From Sodiomyces alkalinus F11 (lineage: Eukaryota > Ascomycota > Sordariomycetes > Glomerellales > Plectosphaerellaceae): DNA of 64,000 nucleotides. Made by a program: the position numbers and the translations under genes. The DNA is taken from contig NW_021167083.1 of NCBI RefSeq assembly GCF_003711515.1, forward strand, positions 2,696,201-2,760,200, in the 5' to 3' direction. Under the pieces are notes generated by a model. It searched no databases. It was not told where the DNA came from and worked only from the letters and a program-made list of their open reading frames with translations. How positions within the stretch are numbered: the stretch's first letter is position 1; each line of letters starts with the position of its first letter. Below are positions 13,000 to 23,503 of the stretch, in pieces.

Positions 13000-15900
13000 T
13001 AGGCTAATCTTGATTAGTGGAGCGGGGGCTCAGGGGGCGCTACCGCGCTTCCGCTATATAGCGGCTACGGCTCTTTAGCCTCGGTCTCCCTATATTCCTT
13101 AAGAATTATACCTTTTATTCCTTCTATTCGGTTAATAAAGAGAGTAAGGAGGTAAGTGCCTCCTACCTCCCTTAGGTAGGTTCCTGCTATATCCGGCGGC
13201 AGGTAAGGGGGATAAGGCCTTACCCTATTATAAGAATTAGATAGTTAATATCCCTTAAGGCCTTTAGGCCTGAATCCTCCCTCTTTCTCCTATAACGCTA
13301 ATAAGTTTATTATAGGTTTCCTCCCGATCTATTCCCGCTTATAGTCTTATAGGTTTATCGTTACGGCTTATACTAACTAGTAAACCCCTTTAGTTTTCTT
13401 GTTATATTTCTATTATAGTTTTACTATAAGTGTCTCGCGGGTAGCGTTATAGTAGCGTAATAGTATAGGGTTAACTAGGTAATATAGTATTAATCTATAT
13501 ATAAATATATAAGTAATTAGTAATAATAGCTTAATATAAGTTCTCTTTATAGCGTAGTAATACCTCTACAGCAGCGTGCTAACAGTCGTAGATATTTTCT
13601 CCTAGTAATAACGCTAATACTAATAATAATTCTAGCCGTTATAAAAAACGCTTAATCCGGGTTATACCGTATATAAGCCCTAGTAGTGTTAAGACGGTGC
13701 TATAGTGGCTAACCTAGGGTAGTTATATACGTTATAATAAGTGCTTAGGTATATACCTAGATAACGTAGAGGCTTACTCTAACACTATAGGAACTAATAT
13801 AGCCTGTTTTTAATATACTAATAGCCGGCGTCTATATAAGGATATAAGTTATACCGGTGCCGTTATAGTACCGTAGGTATACCTTAGTAGCGTATTCTAA
13901 TCGTTTCGATAAGTCCCGTCCGCTCCTAAAAAGTAGTAGTAGCGTCTTATAGATCTTTTTAAGACGTATATAGCGGTAAAGGCCGCCGGTAGCAACGGTA
14001 TCGCTATTATAAGTATCCCCCTTTAGTGCCGTAGTAATCCCCTTACTAATCAACTATAGGCTAAGGAGCGCCTAAGGATAGCGTCCTAGTCTTTCAGCTA
14101 GGCCCTAAACCGGGTATTACCTTTTAGTTATAGCCGCGGCGGTACTGCGCTAGTAGAGTTATAGGAGTTATCTTACTAGATAAGGTATTAGGAGGGTAAA
14201 ATAGACCTAATTTTAGAGTACCTTATAAGTAGCCTCTTTTCGGCCCCGTTATAGCCCTTAGCGGTAGTGGTTTACTAATTAGTCTATATAGGATCTTAAG
14301 TATATTAAGAGTGGTATTAGCACTACTAAGGGCGATAAAGATAATAATAACTAGTAGTACCCTATTAGTGCCGAGCTAACACCGCCGGGGTCCCGGCTTA
14401 TAGGACCTCTATTAATAATTAACTAGTTCGCTATACTATTCCGTTCCCGCTCTGGTCTCGCTTCGGTATTATCGCTATTTTCGTAGGCCTCTATAACTTT
14501 AAGGGTAAAGCGAAAGTCCTTAAGCCTCTTCTGTTATAGAAACTACCTTATAACTACCCCGGCCTTAGTATCGTGTTCTAGTATATCGTATAAATCTCCT
14601 TTAGTTATAAATAGCCTCCCTACGGCACTAAAAAGGTCCTTACGGTCCTCCTCGGTTACCTCCTAGTACTAGAGTACTATATACTCTGCCGTTTCCGCCC
14701 CTTTATCCCCATAAGGGCACCGCGGTAATAGGAAGCCCGGCCCCCTTACCTTAGCCAGGAATACTTATAGGCCTAGTTTTTCTAATCTAATCTAGGTAAG
14801 TACAGAGCTTTATAGCTTAAGGAGTCCTTTATATTTCCGGAGGGAGCGTTATATCGGGGGGTGGCTTAGTACCGCTACGGCGTAGGTATAAGGCTATTAT
14901 ACTTCTGCCTAGGCTTAACCCTATTCCCTTATAAGGGCCTTCCACGGGGGTAAGGTTCCGGCCTAGGCTATTAGAGTAGTAAGCTATACTATCCACGCGA
15001 GGGTAGTATAGGTCCTATAATACTAATTCGGTATTACTAAGGCTTTTACCGCGGCGTATACTCCGGCTAATACCTTATCTTCGGTTCCTTCTTCTTATAT
15101 CCGAAGGATCTTTCGGGCGATTAGGCTTAATAGGTAAAGGTTAAGAGGGGGGATAAAGGTCCTTTTTTAAGGGCCCTAACCGGCGTAGCCTTATAGGCTC
15201 CGGCTACTAATCGGAGGTATCGGTTCTATACCGCTATAAGTACCGCCGCGGGGCCATACCGGGAGCCGGCCCCTATCTTTTAAACAGCCAAGGCGTAATA
15301 GATAACTACTAGTCTTATTACTATAAGGTATAGCCTCTATATATCTATAAAGCTATACCCCTACGCTACCACGCTAAGCCTTAAAAAGGCGTATATTTAG
15401 GTGGCTAGTTAGCTCTTTACCTCTTTTAGGTATCGCCGGAAGTCGAGTTTCCTATTTAGCTAGATACCTAGGAGCCTTATCGTCTCTGCTACCGGTACCG
15501 AAATAGCGTTAATGGGGAGCGGGGTAAAGGAGGGTTATCGTGACTTCGTAAAGGGGATATAAACGCACTTAGTTAGTTTAAACTATAGTCTGCTTACTAT
15601 CTCCTAGTTTAGGTAAGTATACTACGCGGTAGCGAGGCGGTATTATATTTATACATTTATTCTACTAAAAGCGATAATATTCGTGTTATTAGTAAAAGCT
15701 ACTACTATCGCCTTAAGGACCCTCTTTAGCTCCTTATAGAGGGTAGAGATATAGAGGATAAAGAGGATAGGGGAGATCGGAGAGCCTTATAGTATACCCT
15801 TATAAAGGTATTACGGGGGGGCTATTTTGTTATTAAGTAGTAGCTAGGCTATACGGCCTTAGAGGAAGCTACTAATTAGGGTAGTAAGTTATCGGGGAAA

Positions 15901-18000
15901 TCCCTTCCTTTTAAGTACCTTAAGGAGGCGAGAGTAGGGGACCGTATCGAAAACGCCTTTAATATCTAGTTAAAGTATCGAAGCGGTGCCGCTATAGGCC
16001 TAGCTCGGCCTTACGGCCTCTATAACTCTCTATACTACTATCTTTATACTCCGCCTAGTCCGGTTACCTATCTACCCTTCCGGGAGGAGTTAATACTTCT
16101 CTATAACGGTAACGATATAATCCGCTAGTATCCCCTTAAGGACCTTACCTATTATATTAAGGAGTAATATCGGTCGCTAGCCCTTTATTATATTATAGTT
16201 AGCTAGGGGCCGGCCTTCCTTTTTAAGGACTACTATAGTAGTATAGCAGTACCTTTTCGGATAGTAGCCCTCTTCGAGGCACGCTATAAAGATAATACTT
16301 AGTTATTTGTATACGGGAGGTTTATATACTTTTAGAAGTCCTGCTAGGAGCTTATTAGGTCCTAGTACCGCCTAGAGTTTAGTCCTTTTAAGGCGAGCCT
16401 ATATATCCGCTACGGTAATATCGCGGCGGATATCCTATCTAGGGGGAAATTCCGCGCCTAAGGGTCTAAGGGCGGTAAGGAGGGGGGGTAAGAAGAACTT
16501 CTGCTTAAGGACTTCGGCTTTCTCTACGTGTATAGTAGCTAGGTTATTATTATCTTCTCGGTATAATAGCGGTACTAATAAGGGGTCTAGCGGTACTCCT
16601 CCTTTTATTTATACCTATTTCTATAATTGTTATAGGAGGGTATCGTTTTTCCCAGTCTTATAGAGTAGGTATCGCTAGTATAGTCGTTTCGCTACCGCCA
16701 CGGCCTTATTACGGCGCCTCTCCACTCCCTAGAACTTATCCTGTCGGTTCCGGGACTTCCTAGATATATATTTACGGTAGAGGCGCCTCGCTTCCTAGAT
16801 AAGGGCGGTTAGCTCCGTATTCTACTAAGGGGTAAGTAGGAGTCTAGGGGTACCCCCGTAGCGGCGCTATACGGTCTTATCGGCTATAGTCGTAAGGTCC
16901 CCGATTAGGCTATTTAGTGCTAAGTCGATATCTCCTAGTATTATAAGGGGGCCGGTCTACTATAATTATATAGCGGCGAGCCAGGGGATATATAAGGGGT
17001 TAAAGTCCTTCTAGACCTAGTAGGGCCTACCTAGGTCCCGTAGTAGTATTATCGCGGTACTCGGCGTGGTATCTATCTCTATATAGATTTAGGCCGTTTA
17101 TAAATAATAGTCTAACCCAATAACGGTCTTATTAGGCCCGCTAAAATTATAGCCGAGCCCCTATATCGCCTATATAAGATTAATAGTATTAGCACGCCGG
17201 CCAGGGCGGTGCTATATAGTAGTCCCGGGGGGGGGGTTACTAGGTCTAGGTTCTACCGGGTTATAAGGGTAAGTAGGGTATCGGCCCGGGGGTAATAACG
17301 CGGTGGCTATAACTATAAGGGGTAGTATAGGTTAAAGTTCCCTATAAGGATATAACGGTCTTATAGTACTACTATATCGAATATATCCTATAAGAGTAAG
17401 CTTTAGGAGATCTAGCTAACTAGTACTTCTCTAAGTAGATTAACTAGATTATAAGGGCGTTATCTCTAGTCCTAAATACAACCGCGTAGGTATCGTGGTA
17501 GGCCCGCCACGTCTATATATATAGCGGATATCTCTTCTATATATATAGGAGGGCGTAGCCTCCTCCCTAGATTAGCCGGTATACCCCTTAAGAGGGGTAG
17601 GTAAGGCTCTTTATAACAAGGTTAAGGCCGGGTTCCTGGATTACTATTATATTATACTCGGCGCGGCACTAAAACGGGAGCTCCCGCTACGCCTAAGTCC
17701 TCCCTATACTCTACGAAAGAATATAGATTCTTATTAGTTAATAGGAGGGGGGGGTTAAGATAATATACCCGGTATAACCGGGGTCTAGATCTAGCTCTAT
17801 AACTCCTACTATAATACCTTACTAACCCTGTAGAGGACTATATAGGCGTTTATTAGTCCCGGTATTAGGGAGCCCTCCTATCCTTTAGTCCTTTTCCGGG
17901 GGTGTCCCCGGCCCTTACGGAGGGGCTAGTCTTAATCCTAGGTAGTAATAATCGGGGGAAAGATCTACGGCTATTATAGGTATACCGCTTTAGTCTAGCG
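13000..18000 (-). pseudogene. LINE-1 ORF2: endonuclease and reverse transcriptase, heavily RIP-damaged
   Basis: Limits are approximate. The endonuclease motif reads GNFNLY near 17330-17360, where the family has GDFN. The reverse transcriptase catalytic motif reads AFTNNTNIIAFS near 15665-15705, against GFADNTNIIAFS in LINE-2 and FADD in the family, so both aspartates are lost. About 2.9 kb lie between this motif and the 3' end. I did not resolve an RNase H domain there. Confidence 0.65.
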
Positions 18001-19110
18001 GGTAGTATTAAAGTCCCTAGCTGAGTACTTATACGCTTCGCGAGTCTTCTTAGCGTTTTTCCTTAGTAGTCGGTATAAGTCGTTAAAGGTATTATAGTCT
18101 TTAATATACGCGGTATAGCGACGGGAGTAACTAGGCGCCGTAGCGTTATAATATCCTAGTACCGTGGCGGGTACTTATTATTATACTCGGAGGATTTTAG
18201 CCTCGGGGTTTATATCTTATAGGGATATTAGTAGGTCTTCCTCGGATAGGGCGTTAAGGACCTCCCGGGGAATAGCCTTAGTAAGCGTAGGGTAGGTTTA
18301 TACCGCTAAAGTAACTCCTTTACTAAAAGCTTTCTTAACCTATTATTCCTTATAGGTAGTCTACTACTATACCCTTTTAGTAAAGGTAAGGCAGATATCT
18401 CCGGTAAGTAATTTCCGTGCCGCTATAGTATTATATCGGGTAGTTATAGCGTTTATAGCTTAAATAATTTCCTTTAGGGTCCTGGATTTACAGGACTAGT
18501 CTTCGGAGAGGGTTCCTTAGCGGACTATTAGTTCCCGGTAATACCTAGCGGGGATTACTTTAAGGGGGGCGGGGTCCCGCGGCGGTACCGCCACGGGTAC
18601 TCGGGCGATAATATTAGCCTAAGTCATTCTTATACTACTTATTCCTTTTCGGAGTTCCTCACGGATAACGTAGCGGACGGATACGTATAAGTATACTAGC
18701 TGTAGTATACCGGCGTTATTATAGGTACTACATATTATAATTAATTTCTTTATTAGCTCCACGACCTATTTAATCGTATTCCTATTAGCTAGTAAGGCCT
18801 AAATTTCTACCTTAATCTTAGCTACTCTTAGTTCCGGGGGGCGTGGTAATCCCCTTTCGGTCTTATATCAGTTCCGCGCTATATCGTACCTTAGGAGGGG
18901 GGGGGGGAGCGCTTATATTACGAAAAGTAGGTCTATTACGAATTCTGTATAGTTAAGGTCGGGACGATTGTATTCTATAACTCTTCCGGCTATACCGTAG
19001 CGCCGGTACTACGGTACCGCTATAATAGTATCCTAGGAGGGAGGCGGTAATTATAATCTCTGTCTTAGTAGTTTTATCGATTTTACTCTTATTACGCGCC
19101 CGTGGTTAAT
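18001..19110 (-). pseudogene. LINE-1 ORF1 (gag-like), deleted for zinc knuckles
   Basis: This is the region 5' of the endonuclease on the minus strand, alignable to LINE-2 34560-36112. Near 18150 the sequence jumps from the segment matching LINE-2 34910 to the segment matching 35150. The CCHC knuckles preserved in LINE-2 are therefore absent. No start codon was identified with confidence. Confidence 0.5.
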
Positions 19111-19144
19111 AGGCGTGTCGTAATCGTTTAAAAGGTATAATTAA

Positions 19145-20960
19145 AGTACGAGGATTCCCTATATCGTATAGGCGGCTATCAGTTCCTCTATAGTCTATTA
19201 TCTTCTATAGATAGCCTATTAGTAGTGGAAGAGGAGGAGGAAGTAGTGGTAGTAGGGCGAGTAGTAGGGGGAGTAGCTATAAGAGTAGTAGTAGGAGTAT
19301 CTAGCTCTAGCAATAAGAGGCCTATAGCTTATAAAGGTATAGGATTATCGGAATCCTCCGAAGAAGAACTATTATCTTCGAAAGACAAATCTTCTAAAGA
19401 GGTATCTTCTTAATATTCCACGGTATTTACCGGTAGCGATAAAGGAACTATAGCGTGCGCTATGGTTTTAGCTAGAGGAGTAACGGTAGTGGTAGTGGTA
19501 CTAGTATCCGCCGAAGCTATAGAGGTTCTCGAGGCTAAAGACATTATTATTATAGGTGGAAGAACCGTAAAAGCTCTTAAAGCTATAGGTGGAAGAACCG
19601 TAAAAGCTCTTAAAGCTATAGGTATTATTAAGGAGGTTAATAGCGTTACGGAAGTAGTAGCTTAGGTATTCGGCCTTAGAATAATTAAAGGAGCCGTGGT
19701 TATACCTGCCGTTACTAATAACGTTATCGTCAACGCTACCCCCCTAGAAATCGACGATTAATTTAATAATCCTTTAATTTCTTCCTCTTTAAATAACCTA
19801 TTCGGAACGAATCTTACTACTATATATCTAATAGCGGTATAGTAGCACCTCGCGGAGGCTATATTCCCTTAATCGTTAAGTTCTGCTGGATATTCCTGTA
19901 ATAGTTAAAACTAACGATTTCTAAAATAGCCGAATTAATCAGATCTTAGTCACCGACAGGAATATAAAGGTGCTCGAAAAGCTTAATCGATACCTCTAGT
20001 TTAAACCCACGATCTTTAAATACCACCGATGTGTCAAAGGTTATATCCCTTATCCGAAGGATTCTCCGAAGCTTCGGTACCTAGATTCGGTAGATACTAG
20101 TGCTCTTATAGCCGATTAGATACCCGATATATACTCTTTATAGGAGCTTTTCGTTCTTATAGTGTCTTTATTAGTAGTCGGCGGTTAGAGGATAGGCACG
20201 GTATCTATACCTTTTTAGGTGGCTGATTATAGGAGGCGTCGTATATCTCTTAAGGCCTTCCTTTATTATCTATTTCTTAAGCCGCCCTTATAGCGTTTTC
20301 TATTTAAGGTCTTTATAAGGGATCCTATTATATAGATAAGTAATAGCCGATATAATCTCTGGCTATTACTTCTAATTAAATCCTGATACCATTACTAACG
20401 TCCTCGTGATTATAAAGATAATACCGCCGTGGCGTTTTACTCCTACGTTCTACACTACTATATGGGGAGAGGACTTCTTTATTAGCATACCGCGATCCTA
20501 TTCCTATTCCTTAAAATCCTTCTATAAGGCGTATTCTCTATTAAGTCTAACTACCGCTATCGTGTAGCGATACTAACGCTATAAGTGAAGCTCGAAGTTA
20601 GCTACTACTTTAAGAGACGATTTATAATCCGGAAGTAGTCGAATAACCGTGCTTTTCGTATACGGGTCGTAGAATAGGATTACGACCTTTATACCGTTAT
20701 ATAATTCCTGTATAGAAAAGAGGTTAATATTAACCCTATACTAAGGTCGCGAAGGCAAATAGGTAGATGCTTATCGCGATACTACCCTCTACGTCTTTAA
20801 CGTGGCGTAGGCCTCGTATTCGACCTTTAAAGGTCCTTTACTCTTCACGATAGCCCCCGAACAGGCTATTAAGATCTTTTCGAGCACTCTAGTGCTTATA
20901 TGCCCGAGGCGCTTATACTATAATACGGCTTTTACTATACTAACGATTAGTTCTTTTAGG
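19145..20960 (-). pseudogene. Copia 2 integrase and Ser/Thr/Pro linker
   Basis: The minus strand begins with the pre-integrase and zinc-binding motif YKRLGHIS at 20893-20916, then an integrase core to about 20000. Its C-terminal part reads like copia 1 (for example YIGYLIGYKSTSIYRI near 20100). From about 19700 to 19145 it is a Ser/Thr/Pro-rich linker with a purine-rich plus strand. The plus-strand frames at 19225-19413 and 19462-19665 are shadows of this linker. The frame stops at the LINE-1 insertion and resumes at 12726. Confidence 0.78.
19552..19617. repeat. Perfect 33-bp tandem duplication in the copia 2 linker
   Basis: Two identical 33-bp units lie at 19552-19584 and 19585-19617, each starting ATAGGTGGAAGAACCG. 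The unit is a multiple of three, so it adds 11 residues to the linker without shifting the frame. Confidence 0.9.
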
Positions 20961-21192
20961 GTCTTAAAAAAGCTCGAGGCGTTTAACGCCTTTATTTAAC
21001 TATTAGTTGGTTTAAGGGTATACTAACCGTGGATAACGGTGGAAGGAAGGGAATAAGCAGGCGGATACTTCTAATAGAATATACTATCCGTAGCAGTATT
21101 CGAGGCAAAAAAGGTACGGCTATTTATAGCCAGGGATCTACTACATCAATCGGAAATAGGGTGTTTTCGTTAGTTTAAGCCGGGCATATAAC

Positions 21193-21410
21193 TATCAGAA
21201 TAATCAGGTTAAGGTACCGCGGAATTATCTATGTCTTATTCCTCTAGACTTAAGGGTATAAGTCTAGGACACTATTTATACTATACTTTGGGTGCGGGGA
21301 GGTCCGTGCTAAGTACCCGAGGTCGCCGACTATATATACGGTTATACCTAATAACCTCCTTAATATAACCCCTCGTTAGATAGAAGTCCACCACGCCATA
21401 GCGTGTAACA
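21193..21410 (-). repeat. 5' LTR of copia 2
   Basis: This 218-bp LTR reads on the minus strand from TGTTACACGCTATGGCG to TTCTGATA. The minus strand continues GTTATATGCCCGGC (21179-21192), a degraded initiator-tRNA primer binding site like those of copia A and copia 1. Confidence 0.9.
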
Positions 21411-21412
21411 GG

Positions 21413-21639
21413 TGTCAAATACAGCGTAGCTATAATAGAGTAGATATACGATAAGAACGGTTAGATTAAGAGGTTCTGAATTGATTATATTAAAGCCGTA
21501 AAGCATTATAGAATATATTATAAAACGTATAGTTATAGGAGGCATAATTAGTGCCAAAATCCTACGGATATCTACTATTAGGCCTAACTACGTATTCGGC
21601 TGTTAGGGTATTCTACCCCCGACGGAGGTTTATATAACA
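21413..21639 (-). repeat. 3' LTR of copia C
   Basis: The plus strand begins TGTCAAATACAGCG and ends TTTATATAACA. It aligns with 41104-41331. Its first three bases are part of the copia 2 target duplication. Confidence 0.88.
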
Positions 21640-22075
21640 CACCTCCTTAACTACCTTACTATACTAAACGGGTGGGTAGTTAAAGGTATTTATAGCCGAC
21701 TAATAGTTCCGGTGATTTAATTACTGCGTAGCCTTGGTTACATTTATTCTCTAAGCGTTCCAAATAATCCGTTAAGACCGCCTCTAGTTTCCTTTATTAG
21801 AAGCGGTCACGTATATTCACCACGCCTACCTAGGCTCTAAATACTATAATTTTATCGCCTGCTAACGCTTTTATTAATCCGTCTACCACTATTTCGGCAC
21901 TTATAGCGTAACTAACCTTAATCCTCTCTCATTTGGGGACTTCCCGTAACTAATAGCTATAAATATATATATACCGTAAACGCGTGCTTAATATAGCGAT
22001 CTTAATATTAACTAGCTAGATAATCTAATAATTATTATAGAGCGTATATATTCGGACTATAGCAGCCTCTTAATC

Positions 22076-22629
22076 GGACTATAGATTAATTATCAACAGC
22101 CCGTAATAGCCCCCGCTAACTACTAACTATTCTCTTCCCTTTTTCCGACTATATAATAACTACGATAATAGCTTTATAGCTAATTCGGCATTTTCCACGC
22201 TTTTTACGTTTAATTAATATTAGAATAATCGTTAATTACGCTTATGCCCGTAGATACGGAGGTCTAACCTGGTTACTACTATAGCCTCTTCATCGCCTTA
22301 TCTATACTAGACCACGATCCTATAGTATTAGAACCGTTTGCGCCCGTATTTAGTAGCCCGTATTTGGGAGTAATTCCTTTAATACCCCCTTTATATCCTC
22401 TTCCAATGCCACCTCTGGACGGCGCGGGCTGTTGAATAGAATATAAGGCAGATAAAATTACCCTACGTAACGTTGGGATATCCCTTTTGACGGGGTGGTA
22501 AAACTTTGCTGTCTGATATGGGCGACCCGGCTACGCGGTCGGAAAAAGGAAAAAGGGAAAAAGAAAATGGAAGAATTGTTAGCGGCTAGCGGGGGCTGTT
22601 ATAGGTTAGTGGTAATTAAAATATAGTCC
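22076..22629. mobile_element. Small inverted-repeat element in copia C RNase H
   Basis: About 554 bp with inverted ends. GGACTATA at 22076-22083 pairs with TATAGTCC at 22622-22629, and longer subterminal arms pair around 22096-22150 and 22545-22612. These arms share AGCCCCCGCTA and a polypyrimidine/polypurine stretch. The centre (about 22400-22600) keeps many CpA and TpG and looks unmutated, unlike its host. No coding frame is visible. It looks like a MITE-type DNA element; the family is not recognised and the target duplication is uncertain. Confidence 0.6.
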
Positions 22630-23000
22630 CAATATATATACTCTTATTATATAGAATCCTTAGTTACGATTTATTAAATTCTACCCTTATCTATAATAGT
22701 AGCTATTATATAAAGATACCCTCCTTAGCACCTTATACTAAAGATAATAGCTCTGCCTCTATTATTAACATTATAACCGTTATTTCCTTATTAGCGCGTT
22801 ACGCGATTATACTTCTAAAGAGGCGTATTATACATTTTAACGACTCTTCCGGTCTACCGTATTATCGGTAAATAAGCCGTTAGTATAAACCTTAATTATA
22901 TCTCCACCCCCTAGTTCTAGGGCGTAGGTTTAGGTGGCTAGCAGCTATCGAATTAAATAGTTAGCGGTATTGTAATATACTTCCCCAGGGTTAGTATTTA

Positions 23001-23503
23001 TTAAGCTATAATCTAAGCTTACTATATAGAAGAATACTAGAGGTATACTATAATTATATAACCTCTACGCTTAGTAATACGCGTACTTAACTTATTCCGC
23101 GACCTAAATAGGAACCTACTCGTTCGGCGACCTAAAACGGCCAACCAGCCTCGGTAAGCCTACAGGGGCACTAGGACCTATAAGGGGCCTAAGCGTTTGA
23201 TAGTTCCAGGGAACCTATAGACGGCCTAAGCGTCCAGTAGCTCAGGGGAGCCTACAGGCCCCTAGGACCTCTAAAGGGCCTAAGCTTTATACGAGACTTT
23301 CTGCCTTCTACGTCTAAGGTATCTAGGAAAAGTGGGTCTACTAGGATTATATATACAACTCGATCTCCCTCTTCTACAGATGAACTTCTTCCCTCCATTA
23401 TACTCTCTTCCACAGAAGAGCAGCAGACCTTTTTTCCACAATTCAACTACTTTACCTCTTCTTTATTTTTCCTCTCTTCCGCTTCCAAGTAACCTTTATC
23501 AAC
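23001..23503. mobile_element. 503-bp insertion in copia C reverse transcriptase with near-perfect 8-bp duplication
   Basis: The copia C frame is interrupted immediately after RLYQFN and resumes at NTNPGEV. The flanks AGTATTTA (22993-23000) and AGTATTAA (23504-23511) form an 8-bp duplication with one mismatch. Inside are two imperfect direct repeats (23158-23194 and 23250-23285, each ending with GGGCCTAAGC). CpA is retained. A 64-codon open frame on the minus strand (23252-23446) has no recognisable feature and is probably chance. Eight-bp duplications are typical of hAT elements, but I see no clear terminal inverted repeats. Confidence 0.6.

Larger units (their letters stand above)
12741..19130 (-). 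mobile_element. LINE-1, non-LTR retrotransposon inserted in copia 2
   Basis: This minus-strand LINE of about 6.4 kb is flanked by the 14-bp duplication AAAGGTATAATTAA at 12727-12740 and 19131-19144. Its 3' end is a short AAT repeat on the minus strand (12741-12752). Endonuclease, reverse transcriptase and an ORF1 region are recognisable by alignment with LINE-2. An extra 10 nt (TAAACGATTA, minus strand) lies between the duplication and the conserved 5' end CGACACGCC. Compared with LINE-2 it lacks about 235 bp around 18150, which removes the zinc knuckles of ORF1. Confidence 0.87.
10569..21410 (-). mobile_element. Copia 2, gag-less Ty1/copia element carrying LINE-1
   Basis: This minus-strand copia has 218-bp LTRs at both ends and a polypurine tract (GGGGGGTG on the minus strand, 10787-10794) beside its 3' LTR. 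The flanking 5-bp duplication is AGTGT at 10564-10568 and GGTGT at 21411-21415. It lies at the very edge of the copia C LTR. Only about 280 bp separate the 5' LTR from the integrase zinc-binding motif, whereas copia 1 has about 1.9 kb there. Gag and protease are therefore missing. LINE-1 is inserted at the junction of linker and reverse transcriptase. Confidence 0.88.
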
